DNA of 64,000 bases from Begonia masoniana (lineage: Eukaryota > Streptophyta > Magnoliopsida > Cucurbitales > Begoniaceae). The notes under the pieces were generated by a model that saw only the letters and a list, made by a program, of their open reading frames with translations, did not search any database and had not been told where the DNA came from. The stretch is from contig CM039512.1 of NCBI GenBank assembly GCA_022432975.1, positions 42,445,124 through 42,509,123 on the forward strand. Direction: 5' to 3'. Positions 47,744-58,488 of the stretch are shown piece by piece (the first letter of the stretch is position 1; every line of letters begins with the position of its first letter). Made by a program: the position numbers and the translations under genes.

Positions 47744-49132
47744 TGTTGACTTAAATAGAGATTAAGTCTAAATATTGTTTTTGATGATGTATTTAATGAT
47801 AAATATGTAATTTGATTATGTTTATAAAATGAGATTATTGAATTAAGCATTTGATTTTAATCCTTTGGAAATACCCTTGAAAAGGGTATTTTAGAGTTCT
47901 AATAATATTGGTTAAGTGTACAAGGCATGCATCTGCCGATAGAGTACAAGGCGTGCATCTGCCGATGGTTTTCCAAGGCCTGCTGCTACCGATGGCAATC
48001 ACTAAACGACAAAAGGCAAAGTTGTTCTAAGCTGCTCATGCCGATAGCGTTAAAGCTTCTCGTACCGATAGCTTTTACGTTGCTGATGCCGATGCCGGTT
48101 CAGCTTCTTTGGAACAACTCGTACCGATAGCGGTTCAAGCTCTTTAGTGCAACACATGCCGATGGCGGTTTCAAGTTGCTTCTACCGATGAAGTTTCAAG
48201 CTGCATCTGCCGATGAAGCTCAAGACTTGCATCTGCCAATGAAGCTCAAGACTTGCATCTGCCGATGAAGCTTAAGACTTGCTCATACCGATGGCGTTAT
48301 AAAGTTGCTCATGCCGATGAAGTTCAAGTTACATATGCTGATGAATTTCAAGATTACATCTGCCGATAGCTTATCAAGATTCATCTACCGATGGCGTTTG
48401 AAGACACTCCTGCCGATAGCTTTTTAAAGTCTTCAACCGGTGATCTTCCGCCAGAATTCAAAATAGCCGCGAAGCTACAGTGACGTCGTTTTCAGCATTA
48501 ACTCCAGAACTTTAATGGCGACGACGAACAACACTTTCCGGTGCAACGGATATCTGCTTCTGTACGGATGCTTCCCAACAGTAACAAAGTTTCTATTATT
48601 GGATAAGAAGCTTTGAAGTCAAGCAGAATTAAATACAGAGTATTTAAGCTGAGGTTAGAGCTCGATGACCTAACTTTTGCAATTTGAATCCCTGAGCCCT
48701 AACTTGCGAATTTATTCATACTCTGTAACTCTATCTACTCTCCTCTCAGATTCCAAACTTGAGATTTATTCCTTGAGAGAGTTTAGACTGCGATATATTA
48801 TTACTCATTCAAAATCTGTAAAGGCTGTGGTTTATCGCCTGTGAAGTATAACCCTGAAGTGTAAAGGCAGTTGATCGGAACCCGAAATTCCGATCTGGTT
48901 ATTCTCGAGGAGAAGGTTAAGGATCTTCAAGGGGTGAACCTTGAAGCGTGGATGTAGGCTGGGTTGAGCCGAACCACGTTAAAACTCTTGTGTGAATTTT
49001 TCTCTCACTCTCTACTTTATTTGTTTGTTTGCTGTTAGCATTTAACCAATTCACAAGAGAAATTATCTAGGTTAATAAATTAAGTTTTAAAAAGTCTAAT
49101 TCACCCCCTCTTAGACAAATCTCGATCCTACA
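47744..49132 (+). repeat. Element B 3' LTR
   Basis: 1,389 bp, matching 36485-37898 with scattered substitutions and gain or loss of motif-array units around 48230-48420. Confidence 0.92.
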
Positions 49133-51986
49133 ATGACATCCTGTGTGACACCGTAGTCTTTCATCATTTGTTTCATCCAAAGAAGCTGAGTGCAGCTGCT
49201 ACCTGCTGCAATATATTCTGCCTCGGCAGCAGACAGAGAAATCAAATTTTGCTTCTTGCTGAACCATGACACCAAGTTGTGTCCCACTTAAAAACATCCT
49301 CCATAAGTGCTTTTTCGATCATCAAAACTTCCTGCCCAGTCAGCATCACAATAACCCATCAGATTTGCATTAGAGTCGAATGAATACGATATACCATAGT
49401 TGATTGTTCTGCTAACATATTTGAGAATCTACTTGACTGACACTAGGTGAGACTCCCTCGAATTTGCTTGAAATCGAGCGCATAAACCCACGCTATAACA
49501 AATATCTGGTCAGCTAGCAGTTAGATATAAGAGACTTCCAATCATACTTCTATATAAACGCGGATCAACAGCAATTCCCTTTTCATCTTTAGAGAGTTTC
49601 TCATGTGTTCCAATGGGTGTTCTAGTCGGTCATGCATTTTCAAGCTTAAACTTTTTCAATAAATTTTTGGCATATTTGGCTTGAAAAATAAAAATACTAT
49701 TTTTTTCTTGTTGAATTTAGAGTTCAAGGAAATAATTGAGTTCTCCTACCATACTCATCTCGAATTCTCCAGTCATTTGAACTACAAATCCATCCACCAT
49801 CACCTGTGACACCGAGCCAAACACTATGTCATCAACATAAATTTTAGCGAGTAAAAACTGACATTTGTCACGGCGAATGAAAATCTACTCCCCCTCGCTC
49901 ATATTCTTTTGTTAATAGATATTGCGTGAGTCTTTCATACCACACACGAGGGGCTTGTTTAAGCCCATATAACGCCTTCTTCAATTTATAAACATACTCG
50001 GGATGATGAGGGTCTTCAAAATCCTTTGGTTGAGCAACATAAACTTCTTCATTAAGAAAACCATTGAGAAAAGTTCTATTCACATCTATTTGATATAGCT
50101 TGAACCGCATAACACAAGAAATAGCTAATAATAGACGAATAGATTCAAGACGAGCAACCAGAGCGAATGTTTCATCAAAATCAATTCCTTCAATTTGAGA
50201 ATACCCTGGAGCAACTAGTCGAGCTTTGTTGCGAGTGATGTTGCCATGCTCATCGTTCTTGTTCTTGTAGATCCACTTAGTACCAATAACATTCACATTG
50301 GGAGGACACGATACTAAGTCCCAAACTTGATTTCGGGAAAATTGACTAAGTTCTTCTTGTATAGCTCCTATCCAGTATTCATCTAGTAATGCTTCTTTCA
50401 CATTCTTGGTCTCGATGGTTGATGTAAAACATGCCATTTGAATCATGTCTCGATAATTCACCCTCGGCTTATCTCTAGTTCGTATACTATCATTCAAACC
50501 ACCAATAACCTCATCTGTAGGATGATTCTTTTGAACACGTGTGGATGGTTGCCTATTGTTTGAAGTAGTCACCTCCACTTCATCAATTGTCTCAGTCTGA
50601 TCTGTGGCACCGCTTGAGACACCTGTTGGAACACTAGTGCCTTTATTATTTGAAATCTTGTTTGCATCTTCTTTTGGATTATATGTTGTGTCCAGAGAGT
50701 CGTCTACTTGAACATTTGCAGATTCGATGACAGTTCGAGTTCGTTTGCTGTAAACTCGATAAGCACGGCTATTTGTAGCATAACTGAGAAAGATAGCCTC
50801 ATCACTATTGGGATCAAGTTTCCCCCTGTATTCCCTGTCATTCAATATAAAGCAAATGCTGTCAAACGGATGAAAATAATTAAGATTCAGAGTTTTACCT
50901 TTCCATATCTCATAGGGTGTCATAGAAGTTTTTCCTCGAAAATACACCCGATTTATGGTATAACAAGCGGTATTCATAGCTTCAGCCCAGAATTTTTGAG
51001 GAACATCATTTTCGTGTAACATTACTTGAGTCATCTCTGCCAATGTACAGTTCTTTCTTTCAACGACTCCATTTTGTTGAGAGTCTTAGGTGCCGAGAAT
51101 TCGTGAGCAATTCCTAGATGTTTATAGAAATCTGAGAATTCTGAATTTTCAAACTCTCTCCCATGGTCACTGGGGATGCGAATAATTTTCATGATGACAC
51201 AATCTTTTTCATGTTGAAGTCGAGTACACATTGACTTGAAAACTTTAAAAGTGTCGGACTTTTCTCTAAGAAACTCCACCCATGTGTAGCGTGAGAAATC
51301 ATCAACAGTAACGAAGACATACCATTTTTCTCCAATACTTTCAATAGGCATTGGCCCCATTAAATCCATATGGAGCAATTCAAGTACACGGGTAGTCGTC
51401 GATGATTGTGACATCGGGTGTGACACCTTGGTTTGCTTTTCAATTTGATATGGTGAACATAATTTGTCTTCATCAAACTTCAATATGGGAATTCCCTGAA
51501 TAGCACCTTTTGAAACAATATTTTCCAGCATTCTGAAATTAACATGTCCCAGCTTTCTATGCCATAGAATAGTGTCTTTCATACTCGATCAAAAGCAGGT
51601 AGATGAGGAAGAAATAAGATAACAATTGTCTGAAGATTTAACTCCTTCTATAACACACTTGTTTGATCGGACATCACACATTTTTCACGTGTGAATTGCA
51701 CATTCAGATCTTGATCGCACAACTGACTAATACTGATTAGATTAGATTTCAGACCATCCACCAGAAGAACATTACTCAACTTTGGTAGACTAGGGACATT
51801 TAGCGTTCCTTTTCCAATGACATAGGTTGAGATACCGTTGCCGAATGTTACTTTTCCCATGCTTTCAGGTATGATGTCCTTCAAATATTTCTCTTCACCT
51901 GTCATGTGTCTAGAACATCCGATATCAAAATACCATGCATTCGTTGCGATTGTCTTTAGTGAGAGATGTGTAACATTACACTTCAA
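49133..51986 (-). pseudogene. Element E pol (PR-INT-RT, RNase H start), degenerate
   Basis: Protease [13 protein letters not shown] (active-site DSG changed to DIG). Integrase ILWHRKLGHVNFRMLE with the zinc-finger cysteine pair disturbed (CSPYQIEK), LHMDLMGP, PSDHGREFEN, and a frameshift in the NGVVERKNR region near 51060. [18 protein letters not shown] with an in-frame break after 49868; YVDDIVFGS is still visible on the minus strand near 49830-49850; then RNase H pieces up to the B insertion. Confidence 0.88.
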
Positions 51987-53775
51987 ACTTGATTTTTTTC
52001 ACCCATTTTTGATAAGAAAATCTGTAAGAAGAAGCATTTCTAACAGTACCTAGTCTTATGTCAGCAAGATAGGTGAAGCATTTAGGATGAATATGACCAC
52101 GGTGATTGCAATAATAACACACAGAAATATATTTGTTACCTTTACTTCTGGAAACATGATAGGAGTCACAAGAATTTGATTTTCTGTCAGTTCTTGGAGT
52201 TCGTCTTGCAACTTTCTTTCCCTTGTAATCAAATCCCTTGGTTGACACTGGCTGTGACACTAAACTTTCCCTTACGTATTTCAATATAGGGTGATTTTCC
52301 TTCACTGCTACAATTTGTGAGACTGAACTTTCTCCTTTGAATTCCAGTCCAGACCGATTTACACTTGATTTGCTGATGTTTAGAATATCATCCAGTTTAG
52401 AAGAACCCGAATTCAGCATTTTAACATTCTTCTTCATGAGACTTATCTCATTGGTCAGATCATTAACTTCATTCTGACTTGTTTTTAGTTTGGTCTCCAA
52501 ATCAACAATCACATTTTGAAAATTGTTCTTCTCATCTTTCAAATTTCTAATCTAGATGTGTAGATACTGATTTACTTTAACAAGCTCAGTCCATTTCTCA
52601 TGAAGAAACTTGTATTCTCCAATAAGATCTTCTTCTGTGACTGCTTCTTCGTCTTCATCACTACTATTGGAAAAGTTGTATGTGACATGGTATAGAACAC
52701 CACAATTTTCTTTATTTTCTGTCTCAACAACAAGCGCCACATGGTTGCTCTGAAATTCATTTTCCTTCTCTGACTCATCCTCACTCCAAGTTGCGTTAAG
52801 AGAATTCTTCTTTTTCTTCAAGGTATTAGCACATTCTACTTGTATATGCCCGAAACCTTCACACTATCTGCACTGAATGCTTTTGTTCTTAAATGGTTGA
52901 TCAGACACATGAGTTTTTTCCCTGTGCTTCTTGTTGCTTGAAGAACCATTTTTTAGGTTAGTGACATTGTGCTTGACACCGTGAGTATTTCTACCAAATC
53001 TCTTCATAACTCTGCTAAAATTCTTTGAAAGCAGGGCTAGAGATTCCTCCAAGTCATCCTCATTATGTTTGTTGAAGCTCTGTACCTCGGTTTTTAGAGC
53101 AACTCCTTTTGCCTTCTTTGCTTCCGTGTCTCCTCCAAGATTCATCTCGAAGGTTCTAAGAGATCCCATCAATTCTTCTAACTTCATTTTAGAGACATCT
53201 TTGGCTTCTTCTATAGCAGTGACTTTATAGGCAAATCATTATGGCAAGGACCGTAAAGTTTTTCTTACAAGTTTTTCTTCGGGAAACATCTCACCGAGAG
53301 CAAAAGCTTCATTTGCTATGTCACATAGTTTGGCATTGAACTCACCAATACACTCATTTTCATGCATCTTCAGATTCTCAAATCTAGTAGTTAGCATTTG
53401 CATCTCAGACAGTTTTACAGTTGATGTTCCTTCATAGGTGGTTTGAAGAATTTCTCATGCCCTTTTCGCTGATTCGCAAGTGGAGATGAGTCTGAACTGA
53501 ATAGGATCAACACCTTTGAAGATAACATTGAGAGCCTTTGAATTGCTGTGTGCCAAAGCATCTTCATTTACCGACAAATTTTCTTCGGGTTTTGGAGATG
53601 TGATACCTTCTGCATTAGTGTCCATAGGGTGATTCCATCCTGTTAAAATAGATCTCCAAGCCTTCTAGTAAATAGCATTAATGAATGCTCTCATCCTCGC
53701 CTTCCAATAAGCATAATTACTTCCATCCAATAACGGTGGACGCATTGTAGAGCCTCCTTCTTTCATAGAGTCCAT
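51976..53775 (-). pseudogene. Element E gag, degenerate
   Basis: The probable start ATG is at 53775 (MDSMKEGGSTMRPPLLDGSN). An in-frame TAG replaces a residue in AFINAIY-KAW near 53668. Other landmarks are EILQTTYEGTSTVKLSE, KLEELMGSLRTFEMNLGGD and a zinc knuckle cut by a stop near 52864 (IQCR-stop-CEGFGHIQVEC). An acidic segment, a coiled coil (LETKLKTSQNEVNDLTNEIS) and a second knuckle CYYCNHRGHIHPKC follow. More decayed than gag of A and B. Confidence 0.85.
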
Positions 53776-53831
53776 CGCACACGAACTGTCATCTTGTTCC
53801 GTGGATCCCGCTTAAGAAATATAAATGACCC

Positions 53832-53843
53832 GCTCTGATACCA
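53832..53843 (-). other. Element E primer binding site
   Basis: Minus-strand TGGTATCAGAGC, 2 nt from the LTR end. Confidence 0.88.
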
Positions 53844-53845
53844 AT

Positions 53846-55080
53846 TGAAAGATTAAGATCAGTTAAGTGATGTTACACAAAGTGTTTCGTGTGACACCGA
53901 TAATTAGTGAAATGATGGACAATTATAAATATGCGGAAATCAAAGAGACAGGAGGTTGGTACCGCAGTTCGGCAAATCACCTACGTCTGCGGGGCCACGG
54001 CCAAATATAAAAATATTTCACGAGTTCACAAAGTTACAAGCAAAATGGTCTTAAACAAATAAAGACTGCCTCTTATCTTTGTCGCCGCCACTTCCTAACT
54101 TTCCCAATGAAACTATTTTTGCGAGCTCCCCTCGACTTGAGATCTATCTCTCCCGAGATCTAAAAGCAACAAGATCCCCTTGTTGTTGATGACTCCTCCC
54201 AGAATCCGTGTATGGCAAGATTCCCTTGTCCACGATCAAAAAGACAAGCTCCCCTTGTCAATAAACAGAATTCCTCCCGAGTTCAAATGCAGCCTCCTCC
54301 CGAGACTGAACTTCAATGAAGAATAAAGGTAATTGCTTCCTGGGACACCGTCTATAACACCAGGTCGTTATCTTCGAACGCAATAAATCAACATACTCGA
54401 ATAATCGATGAATTCTACAACATAAGTAGAGTGTGTAAAATAATCATTCAAGAACTAAATGAACAATCACAAACCCATACGCAGAAGCGTTGGGAGAGAA
54501 AGAACGGCAACGGCTCAACGGTGAAGAAATCTTCTCTCAAGAATAAAAAATCCATCAGTCATTTGCATAGAAAACGAATGCTTAAATATCATTGGTAACT
54601 ACCTTATCTGAGGTTTAACCAATTACCAAATCGAAATGCAAAGCCGCAAATAATAAGGAAATCAAATCTCAACAAATCGGTTGTGTGACACCTCGTGTGA
54701 TATTTTAGGAAAGTATTGCCAACTACTTAGATATGGATCCCAAAGACTTAGGAAAGTATCCCATGATTAATGTGATCTCAAGGCCTGATATAATTTATCA
54801 AATCTTTTTCAAATCGGCCTTCCAAAAGAAAGTTTTCTAAAAAACAAATGCATCTAGAATATCAAATACTTTCTTTGATCTTCAAGTTTCCTTATTTTTA
54901 TTTTCACCAATATCTTCATGATTTTCAATAGTCATCCATCCAATAATCTGAATAGATTATTTCTTGATTACCAAGAAATAAACTACCAATTTGGAAAATA
55001 ATAGAATAAAATATTATTGCCATAAATGTATTTTGCCAAAAAATTAATGCCAACATATTTGTAATATATTTGCATTTACA
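53846..55080 (-). repeat. Element E 5' LTR (right)
   Basis: 1,235 bp, same length as the left LTR, followed at 55081 by the target duplicate CAATG. GTGTGACACC words occur near 53889 and 54687. Confidence 0.93.
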
Positions 55081-55085
55081 CAATG

Positions 55086-55660
55086 AACTAAACTTTTATT
55101 TTATATAGGCCATTTATTATTTCAATGAATTACACTATCTACCTTTTTTTTCCTTTTTTTTAGCCAAGAGAAAAATCTAGTATTAATAATACATTTTTTT
55201 TTCAATTGTTGATAGCAATTTTTGAAATCTATGATTAATATATACTGCCTCTTCGTTATATTTGTTTTGACTTAGCAATAACATTGATTATTGTCACATT
55301 AATAACTAAACTAAGACTTTTTTTTTGATTATGCATGTGGGAACAATGACAAATTTCCTGTAAAATAAATTATGGAGAAAATTTTGCATTCCAAAAGAAG
55401 TTAATTTATATGGATGGGAAGAAGTAAGTTTTGGATAACTATAATGCTAATCAAATGTCCATGATTGAGATTATTGAAATCCTAAATCAAATTGGAGTCA
55501 ATGAATGCAGGAAGTTGTATTATTTAGTGTCGTGTGTTGGTTTACTATAGGAATTGAAGACACTTATGACTGACAAAGACGTATTTGACATGTTAACAAT
55601 ATTTATAGTTTCTGTAGAGTACACATGCTCGACATTACCATATGACAAATAATTCAATGA
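55086..55660. other. AT-rich intergenic stretch, nothing recognised
   Basis: Low-complexity T-rich tracts. No reading frame, repeat border or RNA gene could be supported. Confidence 0.5.
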
Positions 55661-55665
55661 TATTT

Positions 55666-57704
55666 TATAACACCCGGTTTCTATTAACCGATTTACCTTT
55701 TTCATTTTTTTTAGAGAATGCTTTAAAATTGAAATTTGGGTGATTTAGTGATTAGGTTAATAAGTGAATGAGTAAGGGCAAAAAGGTAAATTGTAATTTA
55801 TTGTTGATAACGTTTTTAAGGGAGGGTTTAATGAGGTTTAGCCGCCACTGTTCCCTCATTTTCCTTTCTCGGTATTCAGCTCAAGCTCATCAGAGCTCCA
55901 GGCAATTTTCCCTCCAACTTCTCCAATGATTTCTCCGACTTAGGTGAGTCCCTTCATTTTCTTTATGACTCGACGGTTAGATAGCAGAGGGAGTGCAATG
56001 TATGTGTTTTTGGGAGTGTTGTGAATGTGTGTAGTTTCGGGTTTAGTGCAGAATCGGGAATGCACGAAGATCTGGGCTTCCAAATTAATTTCCTTAGACT
56101 CCTGGATAGTTTAGAATGAAGTATAACTAATACACTGTCTACGGTTTTAGGTTTGAGCAAAACCCGAAGTGGTTAACAACCAAACAATTTTCAGGAATCC
56201 AGGTAAGTGAAGTAATAGGTGTGCCTTCAGGCCTACATCACAAAACAGTAGGTTTATGCATGTTTGAGTATTTTCTATATGTTATGCATCATGTTTTTGA
56301 AGAAATACGAAAATGAATTTATATGTAATGTTATGGCAAGATATGAACAGATTGAAACAAATTAGTTATTAAGGGAAGTAATCTGCCCCTTAATCGAGTA
56401 GAGGATTTATTACTTTGGGAGAACCGATCCCACTCCCAATGGAATTGAGGGATCAGATTAGCTGTTAAGGGAACTAATCCACCCCTTAATCAAGAAGAGG
56501 ATGTATGACTTTGGAAAAATTGATCCACTTCCCAATGGATCCGAGGGATCATATCAGTGAATGAACGAAATTGCAACTGAGATGCGAAAGTAGAAACTGC
56601 ATGATTAGAATTTATGTTTCAGTATTTCATTTCATTATTGCTTTACTTGCTTAGCATTAGGCTAATAGATGAGTTTTGTGATGCAGGTGCTGAGGTAACT
56701 ACTGGAGAGTTCTCTGAATTTATTGAGGAATAGGTGAAGTTGTTGAAGCACTTTCATGCCACGCTTTGGTATTCTGATGAGGAGGTTTAACTGATGTCTG
56801 TTGGTGTGAAGGTTTAGTTGACAATGTTTCGATTTAAGTATGTTGAGACTTATAACAGTAATAGTTTTCAATGTTTTGAACACATTTTTAGATTTTTTTT
56901 GATAATAGTACTCTGATGATTTAGCATTGGTTTTTACTGGATTTTGAGTAATGTAGGGATTGGAGTTGTTCCTGAATGATTTCTTTGAAGTGAATAAGTC
57001 CTTTTGTAGTAGAGTTGTTTTTGTATGGAACATGAATTGTGGAAAGGTTGCTCTGTTTTCTATCGGCAGTTGTAGTCTATCGGTAGAAGATAGTTATTTT
57101 CTACCGGTAGGGGTAGCGTGTTATAGTTATCGGAAGATGTAGGAAATAGTTTTGTCATTTAGCGATCGGTGGATGTCGAGTGTTATAGCTATCGGCAGAT
57201 GTAGGAAATAGTTTTGTCGTCTTGTGATCGGTATAAGTAGTCGATTCTATCGGCAGAGGCTGGATGGATGATTCATCCGGCTGACGTCATCGGTAGATGT
57301 AGGTAGCAAAACTTGTCGTTTTGCGATCGGCTGGAACTTGAAGAATGATTCCTCTGGCTGACGTCATCGGTGGAAACCTTCAGTTTTGTTTCCGCCCTGT
57401 TTCGTTGACTTTGTTCAGCGGCAGATGCGTTTGACTTCTTTAATCTTTAAGTATTTCACGCTTTATACCTTCATTTTTTTTAGCTGACTATCTTCTAATA
57501 TTATACTAATTATTCACACATTGTTTTACAGCTTGTTTAACTCTATTTTGCTCAAATGATTTCCGCTGCAAGTTTTTAAATGTTTGGAGGTTTTAGAAAG
57601 TGTCGAAATTTTGATTTAGAGCAAGTTTTAAAATTAGTCAAAATTTCTTAGTCATGTTCGGGTTTTGAGTAACAAACCGGGTTCAGAAAACTCGGGGCGT
57701 TACA
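55666..57704. mobile_element. Solo LTR, TGTAACACCCGG family (copy 1)
   Basis: 2,039 bp from TATAACACCCGG to GGCGTTACA, flanked by a perfect 5-bp duplication TATTT (55661-55665 and 57705-57709). The sister copy starts TGTAAC, so the TA start here is probably one G-to-A change. It shares with copy 2 the blocks CCTACATCACAAAACAGTAGG, GGAACTAATC and GCATTAGGCTAATAGATGAG. A motif array (about 57058-57420) has about 11 ATCGGCAGATG / ATCGGTAGATG words. No coding sequence. Confidence 0.88.
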
Positions 57705-57709
57705 TATTT

Positions 57710-58488
57710 GTAATGATTGAATATTGTTGATTGCGACGAACAAGGTTGACCACTGCTAGAAGAAGTACACGCGGTGCTTCAATTGAAAAAAGGCTCAATC
57801 TATTCACATCAAGATCCATGGTAGGGGTGAGCAAGAACCGACCAGAACCAAGAACCGGACCAGAACCGAGCCTTTTGGTCCGGTTCTGGTCGGTTTTGCT
57901 TTAAAAAATAATAGAACTTGGTTTTTTTTCCAAGAACCGCAGTTATTGGTTCGGTTCTCGAGTTTGGTGACAAAATTTTGTAGAACCGGCCCGGACCGTT
58001 GAAGTTATAAAGTTGTTTTTTTTATTGTTGCTGTTGATGTTCTTGATTATATTATAATAGGGAAGGCCGATTTGCAGTCGAATTTTCTATTTTTACTAGT
58101 TGTGTTACTTCTCATCCTACCGTTGAAGTTTCCAAAGTCTCGGTTCTCGTACCCCATCTCTCTCTCTAGACCGCTTTGAGAAGTTTCTTTGGGATATTAT
58201 TTAAGTGGTTCGAAGTTCAATAGAGGTCTGAGGATTTTCTGCAGAGGTATTGAAACTATTTCTTTTGCTTCTCTGTCTCTATTTTCTGAGTACCCTTCAT
58301 TCTCGTCTTTGGTTCTGGGTATGTCTTAGAATGGAATTTGGATCTGGGTTTTAAGTTTTTCTGTGAAAATTTTATGGTTTCTTTTCTAGGTTCTGCACAT
58401 CTGTCAATTTTCTCCAATTAGCGATTAAGGGGGTGGGTTTTTTTTTTCCTATCCAGCGCAGAAGTTTAATTGTAGTATTAATTTATGG
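57710..58488. other. Intergenic segment with GGTTCTGG/CCAGAACC low-complexity stretch
   Basis: Starts TAGGGGTGAGCAAGAACCG at about 57832, like the end of a hAT-type MITE, with inner CCGGTTCTGGTCGG and CCGACCAGAACC words. I found no matching far end, so it may be truncated. The pyrimidine-rich part from about 58160 to 58330 resembles a plant 5' leader but has no open frame. Confidence 0.35.

Larger units (their letters stand above)
36485..49132 (+). mobile_element. Element B: Sirevirus-like Copia retrotransposon nested in E
   Basis: Plus-strand element: 5' LTR 36485-37898, PBS 37901-37912, gag 37967-39547, pol 39556-42663, ORF3 43057-47435 (interrupted by a solo LTR), four GGGGGAG tracts, 3' LTR 47744-49132. 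The target duplication is ATGAA left and ATGAC right, one mismatch, within E RNase H. Without the solo LTR and one TSD copy it is about 10.4 kb. It is close kin to A: LTR ends (TTAGACAAATCTCGATCCTA versus TTAGACAATACCGATCCTA), gag, pol and ORF3 all align. It has an in-frame stop in gag and one in pol. Confidence 0.93.
32359..55080 (-). mobile_element. Element E: old Copia retrotransposon split by element B
   Basis: Outer member of a three-level nest. Two 1,235-bp LTRs (32359-33593 and 53846-55080) are bounded by a perfect 5-bp target duplication CAATG (32354-32358 and 55081-55085). Minus strand: PBS 53832-53843, gag about 53775-52000, pol 51986-49133 continuing after the B insertion at 36484-36258, degenerate ORF3 about 35750-33994, and a GGGGGAG tract near 33639. 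The LTRs differ by roughly 5% by eye, more than those of B, as expected for an older host element. Without B it would be about 10.1 kb. It lies 1.35 kb upstream of the SS4 start codon. Confidence 0.93.

Noticed and set aside
57832..58030. hAT/MITE element beginning TAGGGGTGAGCAAG
   Set aside because: Only one end could be seen, with no complementary terminus and no target duplication, so it was left as an unassigned stretch.
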